Shown: positions 31,679 through 40,580 of the stretch, piece after piece
How positions within the stretch are numbered: position 1 is the first letter of the stretch
Layout of the letters: every line of letters starts with the position of its first letter
Assembly (NCBI GenBank): GCA_050696075.1
Contig: JBOGUF010000138.1
Coordinates: forward strand, 59,127 to 123,126
Length of the DNA stretch: 64,000 bases
Direction of reading: 5' to 3'
Origin: JBOGUF01 sp050696075
Lineage (GTDB): Bacteria > Chloroflexota > Chloroflexia > Thermomicrobiales > UBA6265
Position numbers and translations under genes: made by a program
The notes under the pieces: generated by a model
The model's database searches: none
What the model was told of the DNA's origin: nothing
The model's input: the letters and a program-made list of their open reading frames with translations, nothing else

Positions 31679-33775
31679 CTACCCGGTCAGCGTGATGACG
31701 AGATTGCCCATGCCGTCGATAATCGCCGTGCCGTTTGGCCCGATCACCGCCGTCGATTCGCGTTCCTCGACGACGGTGGGACCATCGAAGCGATCACCTG
31801 GGGTGAGCAAGGCGCGATCGTAGACCGGGACCGGCTCGAGCCGGCCCGTCTCGGGCAGGTAGATCGGTCGATGCCCCTTGCGTGCGTTCGTCGGGAGCGC
31901 CGGATTCGGCTCGGCGAGGCGTTCGAGTGGGAGGTGAGGACGTGGCCCGGAAACCGTGACGCGCCAGTTCGTCGCCTCGATGGCATTTCCCGGCGCCGTT
32001 CGACCATACAGCGTTTCATAGGCGCGCTCGAACAGCTCGTGCAGGATGCCGACGACTGGCGTTGCGAGTGCTCCCTCGGGAAGCGATACAGCGACCTGAT
32101 GGCCTTGGCCCGCGTATCGCAGTTCAACGAGCCGCGACATGCTCACCTGATCAGCGTGAACGCCGGCCGGTGCGAGCAGGGAACGACCGTCGGATTCCAT
32201 CTCGAGGAGAATCTGGTTGATCTCGGTCCAATCGAGGACGTCGAGCAGTCCGAAGTAACTGCGCGCGAGATCAAAGGAGAGCGGCGCCAGGAGGAAGCCG
32301 ACGGCGCTCGTGACACCCGCGCCGATCGGAACAACTACCTCGGGCACGTGCAGGATCTCGGCGACGCGGTAGGCGTGGACAGGTCCCGCGCCGCCGAATG
32401 CGAAGAGGGGGTAGGCGCGAGGGTCCTTGCCCTGTTCAATCGCGTGGACGCGGGCCGCGCCGGCCATCTGCTCGTTGACGACTTGATGGATGCCCCAGGC
32501 GGCGTCATGGAGGGAGATGCCAAGCTGGTCGGCGAGCGCGCCGATGGACGCTTCGGCCGCGGCTCGATCGAGCGGCATTGTCCCGCCGAGAAAGAAGTCG
32601 GGGTCGAGATAGCCGAGGAGAAGGTCCGCATCGGTGACGGTAGGTCGGTCGCCGCCCTGCCCGTACGAAGCCGGCCCCGGCCGCGCGCCGGCGCTCTCCG
32701 GGCCAACCTTGAGCAGACCAAGGATGTCAATTCGGGCGATGCTGCCCCCGCCGGCGCCGATCTCGATCATGTCGATGACTAGGGTCTGGATCGGCAGTCC
32801 GCTCCCTTTCTTGAAGCGGTAGACCCGGTTCACCTCGAACTCGGCGCTGATCGTCGGTTGCCCCTCGTCGATCAGGCAGGCCTTGGCCGTGGTGCCGCCC
32901 ATGTCGAAGGCAAGCAGATTCGCGCGTCCGGTCGCCTCGCCGTAGTGCGCGGCCGCAATCGCGCCCGCGGCGGGACCCGACTCGAGTAGTCGGACCGGAT
33001 AGCGGCGCGCCACGTCGACGGAGCAGACGCCGCCGGAGGAGAGCATGATGAAGATCGGCGCGGAAATGCCCAACGCCTGGATGGACCGCTCGAGCTCGGC
33101 GAGGTAGCGGTCGACAAGTGGTCTGGTGTAGACGTTGGCGATGGTGGTGCTGGTGCGTTCGTACTCGCGAATCTCGGGCATGACGTCGGCGGAGGTCGAA
33201 ACGATCAGTCCTGGGTAAATCTCGCGCAAGATCGCCTCAATCTGTTGCTCATGCGCTGGGTTGCGATAGCTGTGGAGCAAGGCGATGGCGACCGCATCGA
33301 CGCCGAGCGCCTGCATCCGCTCGGCGACGTCGATCACCTCGGCACGATCGAGCGGCGTGAGAACGGAGCCATCGGCCAGTATCCGCTCGTTCACCTCGAA
33401 GCGAAGGGGCCTCGGCACTAGTGGTTCGGCGCGTTCGATAAAGAGGTCGTACAAGTCGTACCGATGCTCGCGGGCAATCTCGACGGCGTCGCGGAAGCCG
33501 CGCGTCGTGATCAGGGCGGTACGCGCGCCCTTCCGCTCGATCAGGGCGTTGGTGACCAGCGTGGTGCCGTGTACGATGCGGGAGACCCGCGCCGGCGCGA
33601 TGTTGGCTGTTTCGAGGAGATGCACGATTCCCTCGCGCACCGCGCGTGCCGGATCGTCGGGGGTGGTTAGGACTTTGGCGATGGCGAATGCGCCGACGTG
33701 CTCGTCGAACAGAAGAAGGTCGGTGAACGTACCGCCGATGTCGACGCCGATCTGCACGTTCCGCTCAATCCTCAC
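31679..33775 (-). CDS. Hydantoinase A / 5-oxoprolinase alpha-type subunit
   Basis: 698 residues. GVDIGGTFTDLLLF (about 10-23) is the ATP-binding loop of the ASKHA-like hydantoinase A family, with VHGTTLVTNALIERKGA, ITTRGFRD, LLESGPAAGA and DMGGTTAKACLIDEG further on. The GTG at 33775 follows GAGAGG and places the glycine-rich loop at the usual distance; the open frame extends further but covers the promoter region. It forms a heteromer with HyuB. hyuB lies downstream after an inserted lipoprotein gene. Substrate unknown: hydantoin, oxoproline and ketone carboxylation are all possible. Confidence 0.92.
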   Translation of the reverse strand: MRIERNVQIGVDIGGTFTDLLLFDEHVGAFAIAKVLTTPDDPARAVREGIVHLLETANIAPARVSRIVHGTTLVTNALIERKGARTALITTRGFRDAVEIAREHRYDLYDLFIERAEPLVPRPLRFEVNERILADGSVLTPLDRAEVIDVAERMQALGVDAVAIALLHSYRNPAHEQQIEAILREIYPGLIVSTSADVMPEIREYERTSTTIANVYTRPLVDRYLAELERSIQALGISAPIFIMLSSGGVCSVDVARRYPVRLLESGPAAGAIAAAHYGEATGRANLLAFDMGGTTAKACLIDEGQPTISAEFEVNRVYRFKKGSGLPIQTLVIDMIEIGAGGGSIARIDILGLLKVGPESAGARPGPASYGQGGDRPTVTDADLLLGYLDPDFFLGGTMPLDRAAAEASIGALADQLGISLHDAAWGIHQVVNEQMAGAARVHAIEQGKDPRAYPLFAFGGAGPVHAYRVAEILHVPEVVVPIGAGVTSAVGFLLAPLSFDLARSYFGLLDVLDWTEINQILLEMESDGRSLLAPAGVHADQVSMSRLVELRYAGQGHQVAVSLPEGALATPVVGILHELFERAYETLYGRTAPGNAIEATNWRVTVSGPRPHLPLERLAEPNPALPTNARKGHRPIYLPETGRLEPVPVYDRALLTPGDRFDGPTVVEERESTAVIGPNGTAIIDGMGNLVITLTG

Positions 33776-33820
33776 CGCTCGTGTACCTCTCACCTGACTA
33801 CCCAGCCGCCGATCTGGACG

Positions 33821-33847
33821 ATTGTATGCGGTTTGCGAAGCGGTCAA
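33821..33847 (-). promoter_or_regulatory. Possible promoter of hyuA
   Basis: On the minus strand TTGACC (33847-33842) and TACAAT (33826-33821), but with only 15 bp between them. The -10 box is good; the spacing is short. It is back to back with the trp leader promoter. Confidence 0.4.
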
Positions 33848-33864
33848 TCGGACGGCGGTTCGGC

Positions 33865-33894
33865 TTGACATACCGTCGGGGCCGCTGCTAGAGT
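33865..33894 (+). promoter_or_regulatory. Promoter of the trp T-box leader
   Basis: TTGACA (33865-33870), 18-bp spacer, TAGAGT (33889-33894). Transcription would begin near 33901, just before the T-box stem I. Confidence 0.7.
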
Positions 33895-33900
33895 GCGGCC

Positions 33901-34224
33901 AATCGAAGAAGCGAGACGGCAGCGAACGGAACGAGTACGCGCCGGAGACGCCGGGTCGAGCGAGCTGGGGATGGTGCAAGCCCAGCATCTGGCGGGCGCC
34001 GAATGGATCCGGGAGCCGTGGCCCGAACGGCATGCTTGCGTTTGGCAGGCGACCAAGTAGGACCCACCGGTGACTCCACCGTTATCTGGGGCGGCCCTTT
34101 GGTCTGGCATCGCCGGACCGGTGGGCGCAGAGTGGGAGCGCGGATCGATCCGGCTCCAACAAGGGTGGCACCGCGGAGCGTGTCTGAATGCACCTCCGTC
34201 CCTGTCCAGGGACGGAGGTTTTTT
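33901..34224 (+). promoter_or_regulatory. T-box riboswitch, tRNA-Trp type, controlling trpEGDCF
   Basis: The gap of about 515 bp before trpE carries a full transcriptional T-box. The conserved T-box sequence AAGGGTGGCACCGCG is at 34161-34175. Stem I features include GAGCTGGGGATGGTGCAAGC (distal bulge and loop, 33962-33981) and a specifier-loop context GAATGGA at 34001-34007, giving the Trp codon TGG at 34004-34006. A 12-bp terminator with six Ts closes the leader. Uncharged tRNA-Trp should pair with the specifier and the T-box bulge (TGGC) to favour antitermination, switching on Trp synthesis during Trp starvation. The exact RNA ends are estimated from the promoter and T-run. Confidence 0.92.
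34192..34224 (+). terminator. T-box-controlled intrinsic terminator before trpE
   Basis: A 12-bp stem (acctccgtccct, 34192-34203, with its complement, 34208-34219) and a GTCC loop end in a run of six Ts (34219-34224). The antiterminator would use the T-box bases just upstream. Confidence 0.92.
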
Positions 34225-34290
34225 GTGTCCCCGGAAGTCGCTATCGGAATCAGCGGCGACCGAAGCCGCGTACGGAAAGAAGGGATCGGC

Positions 34291-35889
34291 ATGGTCCAGC
34301 AGATCGCGCCAACTCGCACGATGGTTCGCCGCCGGGGTGAGCTCACCCCGAGCCTGGACGAACTGCGCGAGTGGCGCGGCGGCGCTGGGCGCGCGGCCAA
34401 GACCGTTCCCATCTACCGCGAGATCATCGCCGATACCGAGACGCCGGTATCGGCCTACCTCAAGATCCGCAACGGCGGCTCAGCTTTCATTCTCGAAAGC
34501 ATCGAGGGGGGAGAGCGCCTGGCCCGGTATTCGTTCATTGGCGCTGGGTCGTTGCTCGACGTCACCATGCGGGACGGCATCGCGACCGTTATCCAAGACG
34601 GAAAAACGCGGGAGTTCGGCTATGCAGACCCTCTGACCGCGCTGGCGGACCTGCTGGCGCCGTATCGCAGCGAGGTCTATCCAGGATTGACGCTGCCGCG
34701 CTTCCTTGGCGGCGCGGTCGGCTATCTATCGTACGAGGCCGTGCGGCGATTCGAGCCGAGAGTCGGCGCGGCGCCGGGCGCGGGACTGGAGATGCCGGAG
34801 AGCCGATTCCTCTTCGTCGACACGCTGCTCGTTTTCGATCACCTAGAGCGCACGATTAAGGCGGTCAGCCACGTCCATCTCGAACAGGGCGACCGTATCG
34901 AGGAGGCTTACGCCGCGGCGGCGAGTCGCGTTGATGGGCTCGTCGAGCAACTGCGGCAGCCGATGCCGCCCTTGCCGCGCGGCGGCAGACCGACCGACAT
35001 GCCAGCGGTCGATCGCTGTCAACCGAACACGACCCCGCAACGCTTTCGCGAGATCGTTGAGCGAGCGAAGGAGTACATCGCGGCGGGCGATATCTTCCAG
35101 GTCGTACTGTCGCAGCGGGTCGATTTACCGACGCCGGCCCACCCGTTCACGATCTATCGCGCCCTGCGCACGGTGAATCCGTCGCCGTACATGTTCTACC
35201 TCGACTTTGGCGACCATCAGATCGTGGGGGCGTCGCCGGAACTCCTGGTCAGACTCGAGGACGGCGTCGTCACCAACCACCCGATCGCGGGAACCCGGCC
35301 GAGAGGTGAAACGCCCGAGGAGGACGCTGCTCTGGCGACCGAACTCGCGACCGACGAGAAGGAACGCGCCGAGCACGTCATGCTCGTCGATCTGGGCCGC
35401 AACGACGTGGGCCGGGTCGCAGAGCCGGGGACGGTGCGGGTGCCGAAGTTCATGGCGGTCGAGCGGTATTCGCACGTCATGCACCTCGTCACTCACGTCG
35501 AGGGATACCTCAGTAAGCACTTGACCGGGCTCGACGCGCTGCGCGCCTGTTTTCCGGCCGGCACCGTGTCGGGCGCGCCGAAGGTGCGGGCGATGGAGAT
35601 TATCGCCGAGTTGGAGACCGACCGGCGCGGACCGTACGCGGGGGCGGCGGGTTACGTCGATTTCTCGGGCGGGATGGATACCGCGATCGCGCTGCGGACC
35701 CTCGTCGTCAAGGACGGGGTTGCCTCGATGCAAGCAGGCGGCGGGATCGTCGCCGACAGCACGCCGGACGGTGAGTACGCCGAGAGCCACCACAAGATGC
35801 GGGCGCTGTTGCGCGCGATCGAGCTGGCCGAGAGCATGGAAGCCGGAGAGTACGCGCGCGAAGCGACGCGCCGGGAGAACGAGCGATGA
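34291..35889 (+). CDS. trpE: Anthranilate synthase component I
   Basis: 532 residues. The Trp-binding region LESIEGGERLARYSFIG (about 70) is followed by the chorismate-binding domain: AGDIFQVVLSQR, NPSPYMFYLDFGD, GASPELLVR, IAGTRPRGETPEED, DEKERAEHVMLVDLGRNDVGRV, PAGTVSGAPKVRAMEII. With TrpG it converts chorismate and glutamine to anthranilate. The ATG at 34291 follows AAAGAAGGGA; upstream frame extension would translate the T-box. It is first in trpEGDCF and overlaps trpG by four bases. Regulation is by the T-box and presumably Trp feedback. Confidence 0.96.
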   Translation: MVQQIAPTRTMVRRRGELTPSLDELREWRGGAGRAAKTVPIYREIIADTETPVSAYLKIRNGGSAFILESIEGGERLARYSFIGAGSLLDVTMRDGIATVIQDGKTREFGYADPLTALADLLAPYRSEVYPGLTLPRFLGGAVGYLSYEAVRRFEPRVGAAPGAGLEMPESRFLFVDTLLVFDHLERTIKAVSHVHLEQGDRIEEAYAAAASRVDGLVEQLRQPMPPLPRGGRPTDMPAVDRCQPNTTPQRFREIVERAKEYIAAGDIFQVVLSQRVDLPTPAHPFTIYRALRTVNPSPYMFYLDFGDHQIVGASPELLVRLEDGVVTNHPIAGTRPRGETPEEDAALATELATDEKERAEHVMLVDLGRNDVGRVAEPGTVRVPKFMAVERYSHVMHLVTHVEGYLSKHLTGLDALRACFPAGTVSGAPKVRAMEIIAELETDRRGPYAGAAGYVDFSGGMDTAIALRTLVVKDGVASMQAGGGIVADSTPDGEYAESHHKMRALLRAIELAESMEAGEYAREATRRENER

Positions 35890-36503
35890 TCCTGCTCATT
35901 GACAATTACGACTCGTTCACGTTCAACCTGTACCAGTTGATGCGCGAGTTGGGATCGGACGTCACCGTCGTCCGTAACGACCAGGCGACCCTCGACGAGA
36001 TCGAGGCGATGCTGCCGGAGATCGAGCGGATTGTGATCTCGCCCGGCCCCTGCACGCCGAATGAGGCCGGGATTTCGGTTCCGGTCGTCAAGCGCTTCGC
36101 CGGACGCCGGCCGATCCTCGGAGTCTGCCTTGGGCATCAGGCGATCGGGGCCGCGTTTGGAGGAAGAATCGTCCGCGCGCCGAGGTTGATGCACGGCAAG
36201 ACGTCGATGATCCACCACCGCGGGACCGGCATCTTTGCCGGTCTGCCGGACCCGTTCATCGCGACGCGCTATCACTCGCTGATCGTCGATCGAGCGGGGT
36301 TGCCGCCGGTCTTCGAGATCACCGCCGAGAGCGACGACGGGATCATCATGGGGCTGCGCCATCGCGAGCTCGAAATCGACGGCGTGCAGTTCCATCCGGA
36401 GTCGATCCTGACGGTGGCCGGGCGCGATCTCCTCGCCAACTTCCTCGGCGCCGGCACGGCAACCGTGGTCGAAGACCGGACGCCCGTTCTGATCGGTTAC
36501 TAA
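35886..36503 (+). CDS. trpG: Anthranilate synthase glutamine amidotransferase component II
   Basis: 205 residues of class I glutaminase: LLIDNYDSFTFNLYQ, the oxyanion region ISPGPCTPNEAG, nucleophile Cys in GVCLGHQAIG, and the His/Glu pair in QFHPESILT. It supplies ammonia to TrpE (and may also serve PabB). The ATG at 35886 shares the ATGA overlap with trpE. A 20-bp gap separates it from trpD. Confidence 0.95.
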   Translation: MILLIDNYDSFTFNLYQLMRELGSDVTVVRNDQATLDEIEAMLPEIERIVISPGPCTPNEAGISVPVVKRFAGRRPILGVCLGHQAIGAAFGGRIVRAPRLMHGKTSMIHHRGTGIFAGLPDPFIATRYHSLIVDRAGLPPVFEITAESDDGIIMGLRHRELEIDGVQFHPESILTVAGRDLLANFLGAGTATVVEDRTPVLIGY

Positions 36504-36523
36504 CGAGCGACGGGAGGACGCCC

Positions 36524-37591
36524 ATGGCTGACGAAGCTGCATTCGACATAAAACATGCCATTCGAACCGTCGTCGAGGGGCGCGAACTGACGACCGACGA
36601 AGCGACCGCGGCGATGGACGCCATCATGACGGGGCAGGTGACCGGCGCCCAGATCGGGGCGCTGGTGACCGCGCTGCGGATGCGAGGCGAGTCTGTCGCC
36701 GAGATCGCCGGGTTCGCGACGGCGATGCGCCGCCACGCCCTGAAGGTTTCCATCGCGGAGAACGGACCGTTGGTCGATACCTGCGGCACCGGTGGCGACG
36801 CGTCGGGCACCTTCAACATCTCAACCACGGCGGCGTTTGCCATCGCCGGGGCCGGGGTGAAGGTGGCCAAGCACGGGAACCGCGCGATGACTAGCAAGTG
36901 CGGATCGGCCGATGTGCTGGAGGGCCTCGGCGTCACGATCGAGCTGACGCCGGAGCAGGTGGCGACCTGTGTCGAGCGCGTGGGCATCGGTTTCATGTAT
37001 GCGCCGGCCTTTCACCCGGCGATGCGCTTCGTCGGCCCGGCTCGTCGCGAGATGGGGATTCGGACCGTCTTCAACGTGCTTGGCCCGCTGACTAATCCGG
37101 CGGGGGCGCGTCATCAGCTCGTCGGGGTTGGCCATCCGGATATTGCCGCCAAACTGGCGGAGGTGCTGGGCCGGTTGGGCAGTCAGCATGCGGTCCTCGT
37201 CCACGCGGAGGAAGGGCTCGACGAACTCGGGATCTCTGGCGCCTCGGCCGTGACCGAGTATGACGCGCGGGACGGGCAAATCCGGACTTATTCGGTTTCC
37301 CCGGAGGAGTTTGGGCTGAAACGGGGGACTATCGAAGACTTACGTGGGGGTGGGGTCGCGGAGAACGTCGCCATCACGCGCTCGATCCTGAGCGGTGAAG
37401 ACGGACCGCGGCGGTCGATCACGCTCTTGAATGCCGGGGCGGGCATCTACGCGGCGAATGCAGCGTCGTCCTTTGGCGAGGGAATTGAAATTGCCGCGGA
37501 GGCGATCGACTCCGGCAAAGCACTGGCGACGCTCGATGCCCTCGCCACGTTGACGCGGGACCTGACGGCCAGCGTGGCGGTGACTGCATGA
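36524..37591 (+). CDS. trpD: Anthranilate phosphoribosyltransferase
   Basis: 355 residues with the TrpD signatures DTCGTGGDASGTFNIST (PRPP site), VKVAKHGNRAMTSKCGSADVLEGLG, FMYAPAFHPAMRFVGPARREMGIRTVFNVLGPLTNPA and the LDELG block. It transfers phosphoribosyl from PRPP to anthranilate. ATG 36524 follows GGGAGGAC. Its stop overlaps trpC by four bases. Confidence 0.96.
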   Translation: MADEAAFDIKHAIRTVVEGRELTTDEATAAMDAIMTGQVTGAQIGALVTALRMRGESVAEIAGFATAMRRHALKVSIAENGPLVDTCGTGGDASGTFNISTTAAFAIAGAGVKVAKHGNRAMTSKCGSADVLEGLGVTIELTPEQVATCVERVGIGFMYAPAFHPAMRFVGPARREMGIRTVFNVLGPLTNPAGARHQLVGVGHPDIAAKLAEVLGRLGSQHAVLVHAEEGLDELGISGASAVTEYDARDGQIRTYSVSPEEFGLKRGTIEDLRGGGVAENVAITRSILSGEDGPRRSITLLNAGAGIYAANAASSFGEGIEIAAEAIDSGKALATLDALATLTRDLTASVAVTA

Positions 37592-38403
37592 CCGGCACCG
37601 TCGTCGAAACTGGAACCGTGCTCGACCGCATCCTCGTTCGCACGCGGACAGACCTCGATGCACGAAAGCGAAACAGGCCGATAGCCGCGCTTGAACGGCT
37701 AACCGTCGATCGCGGGGCGCCATGGCGGTTGGCGGACGCGCTGGCTGGGACGGAGGTTGCGGTGATCGCCGAGATCAAGCGGGCGTCGCCTTCCAAGGGT
37801 CTCTTCCCGGTCGAGGTCGATCCAGCGGCGGTTGCCGCCGAGTATCTGGCCGGCGGGGCGGCGGCGCTGTCGGTCCTGACCGACGAGCCGTTTTTTCGCG
37901 GTTCGCTCGACGACCTCCGTGCCGCCGCAATTGTGGCGCATGAGTCCAAGCGGCCGGTGTTGCGCAAGGACTTCGTCCTCGACGAGTACCAACTGATCGA
38001 AGCGCTCGCATACGGCGCGGATGCCGTGTTGTTGATCGTCGCCGCGTTGGACCAATTGCTGCTGGCTCGTCTCTATCGGGAAGCGAACGATCTTGGTCTC
38101 TCGGTGCTCGTGGAGGTCCACGAAGAGGAGGAGATGCGGAGAGCGGCTGAACTTGGCGCCGAGGTCATCGGCATCAACAATCGTGATTTACGCTCGTTTA
38201 CCATCGATCTCTCGGTGACCGAGCGGGTCGCGCCGCTGGCTCCGGCCGGAGCCGTACTTGTCAGCGAGAGCGGCATCTTTTCGTATCAAGAGGTGCGGCG
38301 GTTGGAACAGGCTGGGATCGATGCGGTCCTCGTGGGAGAGTCCCTCATCGTCGCGTCGGACCGCTCGGCGGCGGTGCGTGCGCTTCTTGGAGGCGACCGA
38401 TGA
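37588..38403 (+). CDS. trpC: Indole-3-glycerol-phosphate synthase
   Basis: 271 residues, TIM barrel: VIAEIKRASPSKGLF near residue 55, AAALSVLTDEPFFRG, PVLRKDFVLDEYQ, ADAVLLIVAAL, LVEVHEEEEM, IGINNRDLRSFTID, SESGIFSYQEV and VLVGESLI. It closes carboxyphenylamino-deoxyribulose phosphate to indoleglycerol phosphate. ATGA overlaps on both sides couple it to trpD and trpF. Confidence 0.96.
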   Translation: MTGTVVETGTVLDRILVRTRTDLDARKRNRPIAALERLTVDRGAPWRLADALAGTEVAVIAEIKRASPSKGLFPVEVDPAAVAAEYLAGGAAALSVLTDEPFFRGSLDDLRAAAIVAHESKRPVLRKDFVLDEYQLIEALAYGADAVLLIVAALDQLLLARLYREANDLGLSVLVEVHEEEEMRRAAELGAEVIGINNRDLRSFTIDLSVTERVAPLAPAGAVLVSESGIFSYQEVRRLEQAGIDAVLVGESLIVASDRSAAVRALLGGDR

Positions 38404-39107
38404 CGGTGGCGGTTGACATCGGGTTGGCGCCTGGCTCGGTGAAAATCTGCGGACTTAGCACGCCGAAGCATGCGGGTGCGGCAGCGCTGGGCGGGGCGGA
38501 TTTGATCGGATTGATCTTTGCGCCGTCGCGTCGGCGTGTCACCCCAGAAGTTGCCGGCCAGTGCATTCGAGCGGCGCGACTTGCCGCTGGGTGCCGCCGA
38601 CTGTTGGCGGTTGGCGTCTTCGTCAACGAGCCGGCGGTGACGATCAACGCGGTCGCGGCGCACGCCGACCTAGACCTGGTTCAACTCAACGGCGACGAGG
38701 CGCCGAGTCTGCTCGGTGAGCTGGATCGACCTGCCGTCAAGGCGCTGCGGATACCGACCGGCGGCACGGTCGGCGAGGCCGAAGAGCTGATCGCGCCATA
38801 CCTGGCGGCGACCAAACCACCGCTGGCGTTTCTCGTCGACGGGTACGATCCGGTCCACTTTGGCGGGCAGGGCGTTCGCGCCGATTGGGACGTGGCGCAG
38901 GAGTTGGCGCGTCGGTATCCGTTGTTGCTGGCCGGCGGGCTCGACGGCGCGAACGTGGAACAGGCGATCCGGCAGGTTCAGCCGCTGGGCGTCGACGTCA
39001 GCAGCGGCGTCGAGACCGAGGGGATCAAGGACGTCGCCAAGATCACCGGGTTCATCGGGGCGGCCAGGCAAGGATTCGAGGTCCCGTCTACGCCGGGGAG
39101 GCGCTAA
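38400..39107 (+). CDS. trpF: Phosphoribosylanthranilate isomerase
   Basis: 235 residues: VKICGLSTPKHAGAAALGGADLIGLIF is the active-site Cys region; VAVGVFVNEP, VQLNGDEAPSL, FLVDGYDP, and LLLAGGLDGANVEQAI with the late DVSSGVE phosphate loop. It isomerises phosphoribosylanthranilate. It is the last gene of the trp set in this window; trpB and trpA do not follow, because the next gene is a convergent regulator whose end overlaps trpF by 20 bp. Confidence 0.95.
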   Translation: MTVAVDIGLAPGSVKICGLSTPKHAGAAALGGADLIGLIFAPSRRRVTPEVAGQCIRAARLAAGCRRLLAVGVFVNEPAVTINAVAAHADLDLVQLNGDEAPSLLGELDRPAVKALRIPTGGTVGEAEELIAPYLAATKPPLAFLVDGYDPVHFGGQGVRADWDVAQELARRYPLLLAGGLDGANVEQAIRQVQPLGVDVSSGVETEGIKDVAKITGFIGAARQGFEVPSTPGRR

Positions 39108-39738
39108 TTAGGCGACGTAGCCAGGCGTGCTCGTCGCCGGGCATTTCCTGCGCGACCTGCACACCGCGTTGGGGCAATTCGCGAGCGACGCGATAGACGC
39201 CGCCCGCTCGGGTCATGAAGCCGTAGTCGACCAGTTCTCGGCGCAGCGTGGCGACGTCCGCGTGCGCTTCGCGCAACAGGTTGTTGATCTCGCGCTCTTG
39301 ATACTTGCGGTTCGGGTCGAACCGGCCGAGTAGGTGTTGCAGCACGATCACCCGCTTTTTGCGCTGCGCCGGGATCTGTTTGAGGCGCGGCCCGTCGAAG
39401 AAGTCCCGGACGACTTTGGCGCGTTCCCGCTCGACCGGATCATCGGTCGCCGCGGCCCCGATGGTGGATGCCATCGCCGTTATGGGAATCAGGCTCCGCA
39501 GCGCACCTTCGTTCAGCCGGTAGATGTGGCGTTGCCCGTCTCGTTCGACGGTGACGAGATTGGCATCGGTGAGTCGCGCCATGTGATGACTGACCGTGGG
39601 CGGCCCGACGGCGAGGAGTTCCGCCAGCTCCTTACCGGTATGCGGCCGTTCCGCCAGCGCGCCGAGGATGCGCAATCGCGACGGATCGGCCAGCGCTTTG
39701 AAGATATCGACCAGTCGGTCGTGCGTTTCATCCGACAT
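39088..39738 (-). CDS. ArsR-family transcriptional regulator with DUF2087 domain
   Basis: 216 residues. N-terminal ArsR winged helix (about 5-90): IFKALADPSRLRILGALAE, then the recognition helix region VGPPTVSHHMARLTDANLVTVERDGQRHIYRL. No metal-binding CxC is present. After a charged linker, the C-terminal 75 residues match DUF2087: RFDPNRKYQEREINNLLREAHADVATLRRELVDYG. The ATG at 39738 follows AAAGGAGG. A perfect palindrome 23 bp upstream is a likely self-operator. Its 3' end overlaps trpF in antisense. The inducer and targets are unknown. Confidence 0.9.
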   Translation of the reverse strand: MSDETHDRLVDIFKALADPSRLRILGALAERPHTGKELAELLAVGPPTVSHHMARLTDANLVTVERDGQRHIYRLNEGALRSLIPITAMASTIGAAATDDPVERERAKVVRDFFDGPRLKQIPAQRKKRVIVLQHLLGRFDPNRKYQEREINNLLREAHADVATLRRELVDYGFMTRAGGVYRVARELPQRGVQVAQEMPGDEHAWLRRLISASPA

Positions 39739-39760
39739 TCTCAGTCCGCCTCCTTTCTCA

Positions 39761-39778
39761 GATAGTTGTACAACTATC
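39761..39778. promoter_or_regulatory. Perfect 18-bp palindrome, likely operator of the ArsR-family regulator
   Basis: gatagttgtacaactatc is fully self-complementary and lies 23 bp before the regulator's ATG, a typical ArsR-dimer site. Being so close to the gene suggests negative autoregulation. Confidence 0.65.
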
Positions 39779-39815
39779 GAAGTAATCCTATCAGTGCAGG
39801 TCGCCTTAGTCGATA

Positions 39816-40565
39816 TCAGACGTCGAGGGGAACGTGTGCCCAATCACGGCCGAAGCCGCAGAGCCAATTGAGGGCGTGTAAGCGGCGTTCGGCGATGATG
39901 GCAATCGCTTCGCGGGTTTCGGCGGAGTGATCGCGGAAGGGTTGGCCGCTGAGCGCAAAGTCGTGCGATGTATGGATTTGGATGAGCCCGGCGGCGACGG
40001 CATCGCGCGCGGTGTCGCGGATGACCGCTTCGATCTCTGCTCGTTCTGGTCCACCGGCTGTGAGGTGTTCGGCTTCGATCTCCGCGCGCCAGAGCCATAA
40101 TTCGGCACGCTCGCGCTCCGCCGCGATGACGTCGTCGTCGCGAGGATGCAGACCGGAGGCAAAGCGAGCCGCGGCATCCCAAGGTGCAGGAATCGTGGCG
40201 AGTAGATCAGCCGGTGAGGCGAAACGGTCGTATGGCGGAATGACATCAACGAGGCCGACCGCCCATCCGAGCGCGACGAGCGATTCGCCCGTCACCGCGA
40301 TATCGTCCACATCGGCGGGCGTCAGTGCACCGAGCGGCGCGTCCAGTACCCGCCCTTCATCGTCAGTCGCGTAGCGCTGGATGTTCTGATCGATCAACCA
40401 ATGGCGTAGGTCGAAGCGTTCCCTGGCCGCGTCATCACCATCATCGGCCTCGTCTAAGTGGCCGCGTCGCAGCAAGGAGGCGAGGATGATCAGCCGACCG
40501 CTGATCTCCTCCAACGAGCGAAGCTCGATATCGATCTCGTCGTCCGGAAACTCAGCATCGCTCAT
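39816..40565 (-). CDS. DUF4272 family protein
   Basis: 249 residues, acidic. The block RHWLIDQNIQRYATDDEGRVLDAPLGALTP followed by TGESLVALGWAVGLVDVIPPYD is characteristic of DUF4272. An Ala-rich helical second half contains AELWLWRAEIEAEHL. Function unknown. It starts at the ATG 40565, 16 bp after ychF on the same strand. Confidence 0.75.
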   Translation of the reverse strand: MSDAEFPDDEIDIELRSLEEISGRLIILASLLRRGHLDEADDGDDAARERFDLRHWLIDQNIQRYATDDEGRVLDAPLGALTPADVDDIAVTGESLVALGWAVGLVDVIPPYDRFASPADLLATIPAPWDAAARFASGLHPRDDDVIAAERERAELWLWRAEIEAEHLTAGGPERAEIEAVIRDTARDAVAAGLIQIHTSHDFALSGQPFRDHSAETREAIAIIAERRLHALNWLCGFGRDWAHVPLDV

Positions 40566-40580
40566 TGCGTACGGCCGTCG

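Noticed and set aside
34003..34290. Upstream extension of trpE from 34003
   Set aside because: This stretch is the T-box leader with stem I, T-box and terminator. The ATG at 34291 with its own RBS fits TrpE homology.
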